Assembly (NCBI GenBank): GCA_937911745.1
Contig: CALDPX010000002.1
Span: 1 to 13,892 of the forward strand
Source: an uncultured Alistipes sp.
GTDB taxonomy: Bacteria > Bacteroidota > Bacteroidia > Bacteroidales > Rikenellaceae
Direction: 5' to 3'
DNA: 13,892 nt
Numbering within the stretch: position 1 is the first letter of the stretch; each line of letters starts with the position of its first letter. Shown one piece after another: positions 1 through 6,726 of the stretch. The position numbers and the translations under genes were made by a program. The notes beneath the pieces were generated by a model. It was not told the DNA's origin and ran no database searches. It saw only the letters and a list, made by a program, of their open reading frames with translations.

Positions 1-1054
1 TATACATATGCAACTGGCTATTATCAGCATCCTGGAACATATACATATCTACCTTACGGTAAGCAGGGTTTTCTGTGCTCAAATCAAGGGTTACCTTGTT
101 GCCTTCTACAGTGATAGGGATTTCGATTGCTACATCTTGACCATTAGCAGGAAGGAAATGTTGCGTAATTGTGTTAGCATTTAGGTCTATCGAGAAGAGT
201 TCAGAACGGAACAACATATTAAAGTTGTGTCCTTTAATATTTGCCATATTGAAAGTGTGACCCAACATAGAGAAATCCTCATCTTTACCCTTTGCATTGC
301 TTACATATGCTGAGCTATAGTCATATGTTTTACCTGTGAGGTCGAGAGACTGCTTGATGCGGAGGAAAGAAGGTTTAGTTCCAGTTGCAAGATCATAAGT
401 AGTCATTATATCACCCAACTCTGTGCCATTAGGAATTATGTCAATTTCTTTAATTAAATATCTAGTGCCATCTTCCACTGAAGAAATTATCATGTTACCG
501 ATAACCTTGTAGTTTGATTCTATTTGGTTAACATAACCATTTGTTTCCGGGAAAAATCCTGAGAAGTAAGCTTTACCATTGTCTTTATAGGTAACGATTA
601 TAGTTGATTCTTCTTCATTACCAAACACTCCCTCAGTACATACCCACATACCAATAATCTCATCTGAGAGGTCGTTTTCGCAATAATTATAAGTCAAACG
701 GATGTCATATTCCTCATTTATAACAATAGACAAAGATTTGCCTGATACCAATTCGAGGCGACCTTCTATTACATCAGTATCACCATCGAATACGAGAGAA
801 ACCTTGTTATTTACCACCTTGATAGTACCTTTCTCCTCGTACATGCTACCACCTTTCATAATACCAGTTACGTTAAACGAACCATCAGGATTGATTACCA
901 TAGCTTCAGCCTGTTCGCCCTCCAGATAAGTCCAAGTACCAACAAGAGCCTCACTGTAGTCATACTCGATGAAATCGTGGTCGCAATCCTTATCGCAAGC
1001 TGTGAAACCCAACATTGCCACGAGGGCAACTACCATTAACTTAAAAATCTTCAT
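1..1054 (-). CDS. Lipocalin-like two-domain lipoprotein, C-terminal end cut by window edge
   Basis: Reading the minus strand from the ATG at 1054 gives 351 open codons running off the left edge, so the 3' end is missing. The N-terminus is a signal peptide (basic MKIFK, hydrophobic stretch to residue 15) ending in a lipobox GFTAC with the lipidated cysteine at residue 20. The next residues are acidic (DKD, then DHD), which in Bacteroidetes often marks export to the cell surface. Two related segments begin with a G-x-W motif (VGTWTYLEGE near residue 37 and IGMWVCTEG near residue 119), and each is followed by beta-rich sequence with a glycine-rich turn. This is the pattern of Bacteroidetes lipocalin-like lipoproteins of unknown ligand. 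It is probably an outer-membrane-anchored binding protein, but no substrate can be named. It is divergent from everything to its right and is likely chromosomal. The gene call is firm; the lipocalin-like fold is inferred from the motif pattern. Confidence 0.85.
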   Translation of the reverse strand, partial: MKIFKLMVVALVAMLGFTACDKDCDHDFIEYDYSEALVGTWTYLEGEQAEAMVINPDGSFNVTGIMKGGSMYEEKGTIKVVNNKVSLVFDGDTDVIEGRLELVSGKSLSIVINEEYDIRLTYNYCENDLSDEIIGMWVCTEGVFGNEEESTIIVTYKDNGKAYFSGFFPETNGYVNQIESNYKVIGNMIISSVEDGTRYLIKEIDIIPNGTELGDIMTTYDLATGTKPSFLRIKQSLDLTGKTYDYSSAYVSNAKGKDEDFSMLGHTFNMANIKGHNFNMLFRSELFSIDLNANTITQHFLPANGQDVAIEIPITVEGNKVTLDLSTENPAYRKVDMYMFQDADNSQLHMY

Positions 1055-1105
1055 ACTTTTAGAATTTTGAAATTATTTATTGTTTAAGAATTTGCACACA
1101 AAAAA

Positions 1106-1145
1106 GGCGTTACGCACCGGACACAATATGCCAAGTGGTAACGCC
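1106..1145 (-). terminator. Terminator-like hairpin in the leader of the lipoprotein gene
   Basis: On the minus strand the arm GGCGTTAC (1145-1138) pairs perfectly with GTAACGCC (1113-1106), and six T follow (complement of A1100-1105). The inner 24 bases allow a short CAC/GTG extension. This is an intrinsic-terminator shape, but it lies about 50 bases upstream of the lipoprotein start at 1054 and downstream of its candidate promoter. It is therefore either an attenuator in the leader or the terminator of a lost or distant upstream gene. Confidence 0.6.
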
Positions 1146-1318
1146 AATATATAACTTAGAGCCGCATTACTACGGCTAACTATCTGATTATAAGGATATT
1201 TACAGGGGGGGGTAAATGTTGCGAGCAATGACTCCGATGTCGTTGCATAGGAGATAAAGCTATTGCCGTATGTCGCAAAAAGACGATTCATTACCCAAAT
1301 TACTCAATTTTGAACTCG

Positions 1319-1326
1319 CAAAGTTA
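1319..1326 (-). promoter_or_regulatory. Candidate Bacteroidetes -7 box for the lipoprotein gene
   Basis: The minus strand reads TAACTTTG here, an exact match to the Bacteroidetes sigma-ABfr -7 consensus TAnnTTTG. The expected -33 TTTG is poor: no TTTG stands 19-21 bases upstream. If used, transcription would start near 1312 and give a leader of about 255 bases that contains the terminator-like hairpin at 1106-1145. Confidence 0.4.
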
Positions 1327-1432
1327 GCAAAAAATTCGATATCGAGAGGCGGAAACCTCCAATATTTTCATAACGACACCTAAAAAAGTTTCAAATCGTA
1401 ACGACTTAATATATTAACAACAAATAGATTCG

Positions 1433-1462
1433 GCGGTGAGCAGCAATGCTTACCGCTTTTTT
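1433..1462 (+). terminator. Terminator-like hairpin just upstream of the gene at 1488
   Basis: GCGGTGAGC (1433-1441) pairs with GCTTACCGC (1448-1456) as a 9-bp stem with one G-U pair and a 6-base loop, followed by six T (1457-1462). It is a textbook intrinsic terminator on the plus strand, yet no plus-strand gene lies upstream in this window. It sits only 25 bases before the start codon at 1488, so it may work as a conditional attenuator, or may insulate the accessory genes from upstream transcription. Confidence 0.7.
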
Positions 1463-1487
1463 AATAACCTTTTAACACAAAATCATT

Positions 1488-2384
1488 ATGGCAAATCAAA
1501 TGGTAATGACTGCTCCTACGCAGTTCAATTTCTCGGTGAACAACATCGAAACAATGAGTCTCGACACCCTGCGTCGTACTCACAAGGAAAACGACATCTA
1601 CGGTCAGCCCGTCAAGGGTATCTACCACTACGAGGTTATCCAGCGTATGGCAGACCTCTGCGAGAAGCACAACCTGAACTACGAGGTTGAAGAGATCTTC
1701 GCAGCACAGAACAAGAACAAGAATCAGCCCGGCGTCGTGGTACTCCCACAGGTGGAGCGTGAGTTTGGTGTGCAGGCTGTCGAGGCTCATATCCTGCGCC
1801 GCATCTACACAACAATCCGCATCAACGACTGGGAGACAGATGAGCTCACCACAACGCTTGTCGTGGCGTTCCATCAGGATGGCATTCAGGCAGCCATCGG
1901 TCCCTGCGTCAAGATATGCCACAACCAATGCATCCTCTCCCCGGAGCGCAGCGTGGCAAACTATGGTCGTGATAAGGTAACAACGGAGGAGCTCTTCACT
2001 CGCGTAGATGAGTGGCTCTCGAACTTCCACACCAATATGACCGAGGATCGTGAGCGTATCAAGCGACTCAAGTCGAAAACCGTATCGCCTACGGAACTGT
2101 ACGCCTTCATTGGTCTTCTGACTGCTATCCGTGTATCACACGACAGCGCCGACAAGCGACTCTCCTCGCAGGTGGATACCTATCCGCTGAATCAGGGACA
2201 AATCTCGGTGTTTACCGAAGACCTCCTCAAACTCAACCTCGAAAAGGGCAAGATTACACTATGGGACATCTACAATGTGGCAACTGAACTCTATAAGCCG
2301 GGGCGTACCGACATCCCCGCGATGATTCCTCAGAACGGAGCGTTGGCGGAGTTGCTGCTTTCACAAAATATAGCAACAGCATAA
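1488..2384 (+). CDS. DUF3871/DUF932-like mobile-element protein (tentative)
   Basis: A 298-residue soluble protein starting at the ATG after a short leader; no better start is visible. The region around residues 135-155 carries three spaced cysteines (C140, C144, C148 in a GPCVKICHNQC stretch) followed by SPERSVANYG. The C-terminal part has LWDIYNVATELYKPG near residue 258 and then a segment ending the fold. This order (a central 'C-x-N-x-C' element, a helical middle, then LW-x-IYN near the end) resembles the DUF3871 family of Bacteroides and, more distantly, the plasmid/phage DUF932 proteins. I recognise it only by pattern, and the function of both families is unknown. Its stop codon is one base before the start of the recombinase gene, so the two are very probably co-translated and may act together. 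Confidence 0.85.
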   Translation: MANQMVMTAPTQFNFSVNNIETMSLDTLRRTHKENDIYGQPVKGIYHYEVIQRMADLCEKHNLNYEVEEIFAAQNKNKNQPGVVVLPQVEREFGVQAVEAHILRRIYTTIRINDWETDELTTTLVVAFHQDGIQAAIGPCVKICHNQCILSPERSVANYGRDKVTTEELFTRVDEWLSNFHTNMTEDRERIKRLKSKTVSPTELYAFIGLLTAIRVSHDSADKRLSSQVDTYPLNQGQISVFTEDLLKLNLEKGKITLWDIYNVATELYKPGRTDIPAMIPQNGALAELLLSQNIATA

Positions 2385-2385
2385 T

Positions 2386-2976
2386 ATGACACGCATCAAA
2401 GGACAACTTACGACAGCCGACTATCTCCCCATAGCCGAGTTTCATAAATTGATACGAGGCTTGGAGAGTGATGGCAACTATATGTGGGCCACATACTGCT
2501 GGCTTTCGTTCTGCACAGCCTTCAGATGTTCAGATGTGCGGACCCTGCGTTGGCGTGATGTGCTAAACCGCTCGGAACTTACCCGCATCGAGCAGAAGAC
2601 AAAGAAGAGCCGTATGGTTAAGTTCAGCGATGATGTGCGACAGAAGACTCAGCAACTGTATGAGCTGTCGGGTTGTCCTGATGTGGATAGTCTGATACTA
2701 TATAACCCACGAACAGGAGAGCCCTACACGATAGTTCACATCAACCGCCAGCTCAAGGTCTTCAAGACGAAGTACCGAATGAAGATTCGAGCATTCTCAA
2801 CTCATACCTTCCGCAAGACATTCGGCAGGTATGTTTACGAACTTATGAAACGCTCCCCGGAGGCTCTGGTGCTGCTGAACCAGATATTCAAGCACTCGAC
2901 CATTGAGACTACGAGGCGTTACATCGGATTGGCACAGGAGGACATCGACAAGGTCTTTATGTCAATCCACATATAA
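2386..2976 (+). CDS. Short tyrosine recombinase (catalytic domain only)
   Basis: A 196-residue site-specific recombinase that cuts and rejoins DNA through a phosphotyrosine link. The whole active-site set is visible: Arg47 in TAFRCSDVRTLRW (the usual 'TGLRISEL' box), lysines 71-74 in the beta hairpin, His140 and Arg143 in the H-T-F-R box, His170 in FKHSTIETT and nucleophile Tyr179 nine residues later. The protein starts about 20 residues before the catalytic domain, so the arm-binding and core-binding (SAM-like) N-terminal domains of normal 300-400 residue integrases are absent. An in-frame stop at 2371-2373 rules out a longer start. With all catalytic residues kept, it is probably active rather than a decayed fragment. 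It follows the preceding gene by one base. It could be the element's integrase, a resolvase or a local invertase; no inverted or direct target repeats were recognised nearby. Confidence 0.93.
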   Translation: MTRIKGQLTTADYLPIAEFHKLIRGLESDGNYMWATYCWLSFCTAFRCSDVRTLRWRDVLNRSELTRIEQKTKKSRMVKFSDDVRQKTQQLYELSGCPDVDSLILYNPRTGEPYTIVHINRQLKVFKTKYRMKIRAFSTHTFRKTFGRYVYELMKRSPEALVLLNQIFKHSTIETTRRYIGLAQEDIDKVFMSIHI

Positions 2977-2983
2977 TTTTTCT

Positions 2984-3016
2984 GCCGGGCAGTCATCCTT
3001 CGGGGTGCTGCTCGGC
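2984..3016 (+). repeat. Strong intergenic hairpin with UUCG tetraloop
   Basis: The 68 bases between the recombinase and the next gene contain a nearly perfect stem of 14 bp: GCCGGGCAG (2984-2992) pairs with CTGCTCGGC (3008-3016), and CATCC (2994-2998) pairs with GGGTG (3003-3007). There is one bulged T at 2993, two G-U pairs and a TTCG loop (2999-3002). Only a weak T-rich stretch follows (TACTCTTTAAC), so it is not a standard terminator. It may be an RNA processing or stability element inside the operon transcript, or a structured DNA site for the recombinase. Confidence 0.75.
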
Positions 3017-3044
3017 TACTCTTTAACTACAAGACTTCAACATT

Positions 3045-3623
3045 ATGAGCATACAGATTGGAAAACTACTCGCGAACGGCACTGTTCGACACATAAAGGT
3101 AACAAATGAGGAACTCTCGGAGAGGTTTATCAGAGTTCTCAAACGCTTCTATCCCAACGACCAGCGTGTAGATGCGCTGCTTGAGTTGGGCGACATTCAT
3201 CGCTTGGGTCCTTCGCCTTATGGCAGATGGACCGATTGCCGAGATGAGATACACTGTTTTGGAGCTATCCGTGATGGTCGCAGGGATAACACTCACCTGC
3301 CTCGCATAGCCGACAGCGTGGAACTATTTAAGAGTTACGCCGAGGATTGCTTCCTCTTTGCTGATGGAAGGTGGCACTACCTCTCTGATGTGGAGAGAAT
3401 ACCCATTGAAGACTATTTCATAAAGCCCGTTAAAAACACCGTTTGCAATCTCGCAGTATACTACAACGAGAAGTCTTCGCTCTATGCCACGCCACGAATG
3501 CGTAGTTGGCAGGAGATTGAGGAGTATGCCGAGCGTGATTGCAAGATACTTTACATCTTCAACGGACGCAGACTTGTAAGAATCATCAAACCATCAACAT
3601 TTAAGGAGGATAAGTATGTATAA
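3045..3623 (+). CDS. Unknown 192-residue protein
   Basis: I do not recognise this protein. It begins with a short beta-rich segment (SIQIGKLLANGTVRHIKV), continues with a helical region (LSERFIRVLKRFYP) and has many aromatic and charged residues, including a GRWTDCRDE motif near residue 60 and GRWHYLSDVERIP near residue 108. No signal peptide or membrane segment is present, so it is likely cytoplasmic. It starts 68 bases after the recombinase, beyond the UUCG hairpin, and overlaps the following repeat-protein gene by 8 bases, which points to coupled expression. Base composition and codon use match the genes on both sides, so it belongs to the same unit. Confidence 0.85.
   Translation: MSIQIGKLLANGTVRHIKVTNEELSERFIRVLKRFYPNDQRVDALLELGDIHRLGPSPYGRWTDCRDEIHCFGAIRDGRRDNTHLPRIADSVELFKSYAEDCFLFADGRWHYLSDVERIPIEDYFIKPVKNTVCNLAVYYNEKSSLYATPRMRSWQEIEEYAERDCKILYIFNGRRLVRIIKPSTFKEDKYV
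3603..3609 (+). promoter_or_regulatory. Strong Shine-Dalgarno sequence for the repeat protein
   Basis: AAGGAGG stands 6 bases before the ATG at 3616, inside the end of the preceding coding region. Such a perfect ribosome binding site is uncommon in Bacteroidales and supports this start despite the 8-base overlap. Confidence 0.8.
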
Positions 3624-5520
3624 GAATATAAAGACCGCATTGGAGTATCTGCCTGAGGAGTTTGTTACCCAGGAGATAGTGGATGAGGCTACAAAGTGTA
3701 AGGATGTGGCCGTGTTATCGCATATCCCTCAGCGATTCCTAACTATCGAGTTGATCGAGCGAGTGATTGCCGACAGTGATAAGAGTTGGCATAGCTTCAA
3801 TCTGAAGAATATACCCGTAGAGTGCCGCACAGAGCCTATCTGTGCCTATGCTGTGCAGAAGGAGTGGCGCAACATACACTCCGTGCCCACTGATATCATC
3901 ACCCGTGATATGGCATTGAAGGTTGTGCTTAACTCTGCCGGAGACCTCGACATCCTCTCTGCTATCCCTGCACATATCTGGGATACAGAGTTGGCAATCG
4001 AGGCGATGGTGTCGCAGGTAGGCAGAACATACCGCATAGGCGATTACAATGGAGCCATTATGCGTCTTGAGGTCGTGTTAGGCTATCTGCCCGCCTCGCT
4101 CAAAACACAGGAACTCTTTATCGCAATGTTGCAGCGCGAGAATATCGAGGTTCTTTGTACCGAGCGTGTGGCACCTGCCAAGTTCAAAAATAAGCGGTAC
4201 TATCAGTATGTTGCCAAACGAGACCTGTCGATGGTACCCAAGAAATATATCTCATACGAGACTCTCTATGCAGCTCTCTTCTCGGAGTACAGCAACAATC
4301 AGGTGTGCAGCGAGTATATGTTCAAGGACTATATCCATCTATTGGATGACCGACTTGCCGACCAGCTCATACGAAAGCACGCATACCTCTACAGACGACT
4401 ACCTGACGAGTTCCGTACCTCGAAACGACTGATTCTTGCACTAGAAAGTAGCCAGAATGAGGGTAACACCTTCATCGATGAAGATAAGAGCCACGACAAA
4501 CGACTGCTGACCTCGGAGGTATGCAGAGCCTATGTTCGTCGTGGTGGCAGCTGCCCGAAGTTTCCAGCCAAAGTGTGGACAAAGCGATTTGTGGAGTACT
4601 GTGAGGAGAATTGTCGAACATATAGTTGGTTCGAGCAGATGCCTCTCGAATTTCAATCACCGAAGAATACGCAGGCGGCATTCGAATACAACACCTACAA
4701 CATACGCTACTTTGCCAAGCGTTTTATTACGCCCGAGATGGCAAAGAGAGTATATCGTGAGAACTACTACAATTGCTGGGTGCCGAAGCACTTTATCTCA
4801 GAGTTTGTCAAGCAGACAGGTCTCTCGGAGAAGTTCTACGGCGGTGAGCGTTCGCTGCTCACCCTCAAAAACAACCACGAGGATTACACCTACTGCAAGA
4901 TTGGCAACACTTACATCGGCTTCTACTACACCGATAAGTATAATCCTAACACTGCACGCCTGATTATGACCCGCGCCGAATCGCGCTACTGCAAGCCGTC
5001 ACGAGTATTCGAGTGCGGTGTGAGCACCTTCCATCGCACCTGGCTCGAAAAGATTGTCGCGGAGAATGACCCTCTCTTCGAGAAGCCGAAGGTGGATAAG
5101 TCGTTGCGTGCAGTGCAGGCACTGGGCTACTACGGCGTTGAGAAGATTAAGGATATCAAACGTACAGAGATATTCCGCAATACCTTCCTTGGCGAGACAA
5201 TCGGATACTGTGCCCGCCGCCGAGACCTCACATATCACAGCGACAACTGCGCGACACTCCTCGAAGGAATGATCTACAAGATTAAGGGTATGGCTGTGCC
5301 CGCCGACATCGGTGAGGAGCCTGTATCCTACACCGCAGATGAGTTGCACAATAAATACGGATTCTGCTATGCCGGTATGACTGCCTTCGCCGAGGATTAC
5401 AACCTCGATATGAGCCAGGCATACACCGTTCAGCAGATGCGACAGATAGTCCGTGAGATTGGCCCGAAGCCATCGCTTACCAACTACAAACGAGAACTCA
5501 AAAAGATTAAAGTGATATAA
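3616..5520 (+). CDS. Helical-repeat (DUF4116-like) protein with unique C-terminal region
   Basis: A 634-residue protein without signal peptide or membrane segment. Residues 1 to about 405 are built from some 13 degenerate units of about 22-35 residues, each close to 'x-(I/L/V)-P-x-x-F-x-T-x-E-(aliphatic)-x-x-x-A'. Examples are YLPEEFVTQE at 11, HIPQRFLTIE at 36, SVPTDIITRD at 89, AIPAHIWDTE at 116, YLPASLKTQE at 157, RLPDEFRTSK at 261, QMPLEFQSPK at 341 and AKRFITPE at 367. This is the pattern of DUF4116 repeats, which form an alpha-helical solenoid and are thought to bind proteins. Residues about 410-634 are different: a beta-rich stretch with several tyrosines (YIGFYYTDKYNP) and cysteines, then a helical tail ending in lysine-rich sequence. 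I do not recognise this part. The likely role is recognition of another macromolecule, with the C-terminal region as effector, but the partner is unknown. The next gene starts one base after its stop. Confidence 0.9.
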   Translation: MYKNIKTALEYLPEEFVTQEIVDEATKCKDVAVLSHIPQRFLTIELIERVIADSDKSWHSFNLKNIPVECRTEPICAYAVQKEWRNIHSVPTDIITRDMALKVVLNSAGDLDILSAIPAHIWDTELAIEAMVSQVGRTYRIGDYNGAIMRLEVVLGYLPASLKTQELFIAMLQRENIEVLCTERVAPAKFKNKRYYQYVAKRDLSMVPKKYISYETLYAALFSEYSNNQVCSEYMFKDYIHLLDDRLADQLIRKHAYLYRRLPDEFRTSKRLILALESSQNEGNTFIDEDKSHDKRLLTSEVCRAYVRRGGSCPKFPAKVWTKRFVEYCEENCRTYSWFEQMPLEFQSPKNTQAAFEYNTYNIRYFAKRFITPEMAKRVYRENYYNCWVPKHFISEFVKQTGLSEKFYGGERSLLTLKNNHEDYTYCKIGNTYIGFYYTDKYNPNTARLIMTRAESRYCKPSRVFECGVSTFHRTWLEKIVAENDPLFEKPKVDKSLRAVQALGYYGVEKIKDIKRTEIFRNTFLGETIGYCARRRDLTYHSDNCATLLEGMIYKIKGMAVPADIGEEPVSYTADELHNKYGFCYAGMTAFAEDYNLDMSQAYTVQQMRQIVREIGPKPSLTNYKRELKKIKVI

Positions 5521-5521
5521 T

Positions 5522-6043
5522 ATGGAGACAAAGAAGATATACCTGCTATACCGTGGCGATATGTGGCTCAGCACGCTGTCGCTCTCGCTTATCGCACCGT
5601 TTTCGACTTTCGAGAAGGCTGTTGACTACCTCCGTAAAAAGAGGCGCGAGTATCGCCTCGGGGAAGATGCCATTGCTCAATTTGAGAGTATCCGCCAGAC
5701 ACAAGGACTCGAAGAGAACTTCTACTGCGAGGAGTTGGAGGTGGACCCCGAACCCGAAGCAGATGAGTTCTACGACCGCATCTTCAAGTATGGTCAGTCG
5801 GAACTTTCACGAGGTGAGTTGGAGTCGCTTCCAGTGCCGTTCTGCACAAAGAATGTTACCGATGAGCAGATGGAGGAGATTGTAATGGACACGGAGTTAG
5901 ATACCCGTGATAGACTCCGCCTGAATGAGGGCGAGCCCATCGACTTTGAGAATGACCGCCACAGTGAGGTGTGGTGGGAGGAGATGGAGGCCGCCGTATG
6001 TAGACATAATGTCCCGTACTACGAGGACATAGACGAAGAATAA
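5522..6043 (+). CDS. Acidic unknown protein, last gene of the first operon
   Basis: A 173-residue protein starting one base after the repeat-protein stop. The N-terminal 40 residues (KIYLLYRGDMWLSTLSLSLIAPFSTFEKAVDYL) look like the small alpha/beta modules often seen in phage and mobile-element proteins, where a 'YLLY-x-(G/D)' strand is followed by a 'F-T/S-x-x-E-K-A' helix. The rest is strongly acidic, with VDPEPEADEFYD near residue 74, two patches between 114 and 145, and an EDIDEE end. There is no signal peptide or membrane segment. No function can be named. Being next to the repeat protein and ending 28 bases before a terminator, it is probably made together with that protein and might be its partner. 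Confidence 0.85.
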   Translation: METKKIYLLYRGDMWLSTLSLSLIAPFSTFEKAVDYLRKKRREYRLGEDAIAQFESIRQTQGLEENFYCEELEVDPEPEADEFYDRIFKYGQSELSRGELESLPVPFCTKNVTDEQMEEIVMDTELDTRDRLRLNEGEPIDFENDRHSEVWWEEMEAAVCRHNVPYYEDIDEE

Positions 6044-6071
6044 TTGTTCATCACACGCCATAATGATGACC

Positions 6072-6113
6072 GACCGTCACGGTTTTACAAACGCCGTGGC
6101 GGTCATTTTTTTT
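6072..6113 (+). terminator. Intrinsic terminator of the first operon
   Basis: GACCGTCACGG (6072-6082) pairs with CCGTGGCGGTC (6094-6104) as an 11-bp stem with one G-U pair; eight T follow at 6106-6113. It lies 28 bases after the stop of the gene ending at 6043 and separates it from the next operon. Confidence 0.85.
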
Positions 6114-6186
6114 ACTTTTTTGAGGTGATTTCTTCACCCCAAGAGAGTTTTCTACACCTACTCTTAAACAACAAACATAACAGCAT

Positions 6187-6540
6187 ATGACAAAGAAAAT
6201 CAGTTGGCAGGAGGTAAACGCCCTGCGTAAAGCATTGCAGGAGGAGATTGTATCGCTCCTCAAAGAGAGAAACATCACCGAACTACAGTTGGAGTTTGAC
6301 GAAGACTCCCAATCTCCGACCTATGTGGTAGACTACTGCCACCGTTACGATGCGTGGTACGAGAAACAAGTTACCGCTGTAGGCATTTGCGAGGATGGCG
6401 ATTGGTACTTGAAGGTCTACGACAATCAGGAAGATGAGCACTCGACAATCTATGCCAGCGAGACAACACTCGCAACGAACAACATCGACTGGCTCGTCAG
6501 CATCCGTGACAACATTTGTGAAATCCTAAAAATCGAATAG
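6187..6540 (+). CDS. Unknown 117-residue protein, first gene of the small-gene operon
   Basis: A soluble, acidic protein. Residues 5-30 form a probable amphipathic helix (SWQEVNALRKALQEEIVSLL), followed by alternating beta-like segments (ELQLEFDED, TYVVDYC, AVGICEDGDWYLKVYD) and a C-terminal helix. I do not recognise the family. It comes 73 bases after the terminator, and the leader between them holds a small hairpin (GGTGA...TCACC near 6123-6138) but no clear TAnnTTTG promoter. It is the first of twelve closely packed genes reaching to 10798. The next gene begins one base after its stop, implying co-translation. Confidence 0.82.
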   Translation: MTKKISWQEVNALRKALQEEIVSLLKERNITELQLEFDEDSQSPTYVVDYCHRYDAWYEKQVTAVGICEDGDWYLKVYDNQEDEHSTIYASETTLATNNIDWLVSIRDNICEILKIE

Positions 6541-6541
6541 T

Positions 6542-6712
6542 ATGGCAGCATCAAAAACAATCTACCTGACCGTGCGCGTGGATATCTTCAACCCCAATGT
6601 GGAGGAGATAACCGATGACGAGGCACAGGATGTAGTCAGCAACCTTGACTACGAGTTTCAGAACTACAAAGACTACGAAATGCAGACCGAGATCTGCGGA
6701 ATTAACGACTAA
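6542..6712 (+). CDS. Very small acidic protein (56 residues)
   Basis: An open frame with ATG at 6542, one base after the preceding stop, and TAA at 6710-6712. The protein starts MAASKTIYLTVRVDIF and then turns acidic: 13 Asp/Glu against 3 Lys/Arg in 56 residues. The start-to-stop fit in the 186-base gap between the neighbours, the same tight spacing as the rest of the operon and the sensible beta-strand beginning (TIYLTVRVDIF) all support a real gene. Function is unknown. Its size and charge are like those of small inhibitor proteins of mobile elements, but nothing in the sequence proves this. Confidence 0.75.
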   Translation: MAASKTIYLTVRVDIFNPNVEEITDDEAQDVVSNLDYEFQNYKDYEMQTEICGIND

Positions 6713-6726
6713 AATAAGACAATAAT

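Larger units (their letters stand above)
1055..1487. other. Divergent intergenic region with two leaders
   Basis: This 433-base stretch separates the minus-strand lipoprotein from the plus-strand gene at 1488. It holds a candidate minus-strand -7 box (1319-1326), a terminator-like hairpin facing each way (1106-1145 and 1433-1462), a run of eight G at 1205-1212 and a short palindrome CGATATCG near 1335. A 72-codon minus-strand frame (1291 to 1073) runs through it but does not look like a real protein. No convincing promoter for the plus-strand genes was found. The change from chromosome-like to accessory-like genes happens here, so an element boundary is possible, but no attachment-site repeat can be shown from one end alone. 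Confidence 0.6.

Noticed and set aside
702..929. 75-codon plus-strand frame inside the lipoprotein gene
   Set aside because: It is the antisense shadow of the lipoprotein frame, which has a signal peptide and lipobox.
1073..1291. 72-codon minus-strand frame in the leader of the lipoprotein gene
   Set aside because: It has no ribosome binding site, runs through the terminator-like hairpin and the G run, and its protein looks like translated leader. It starts shortly after the candidate promoter, so a leader peptide is not fully excluded.
1461..2030. 189-codon minus-strand frame opposite the gene at 1488
   Set aside because: It lies wholly antisense to a well-supported gene and across its start region. 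The Leu/Val/Cys-rich composition is typical of the reverse complement of a coding strand with regular codon bias.
4999..5574. 191-codon minus-strand frame opposite the repeat-protein gene
   Set aside because: It is antisense to the repeat-protein coding region and crosses the junction to the next gene. The sense frame has a clear repeat pattern, so this is a shadow.
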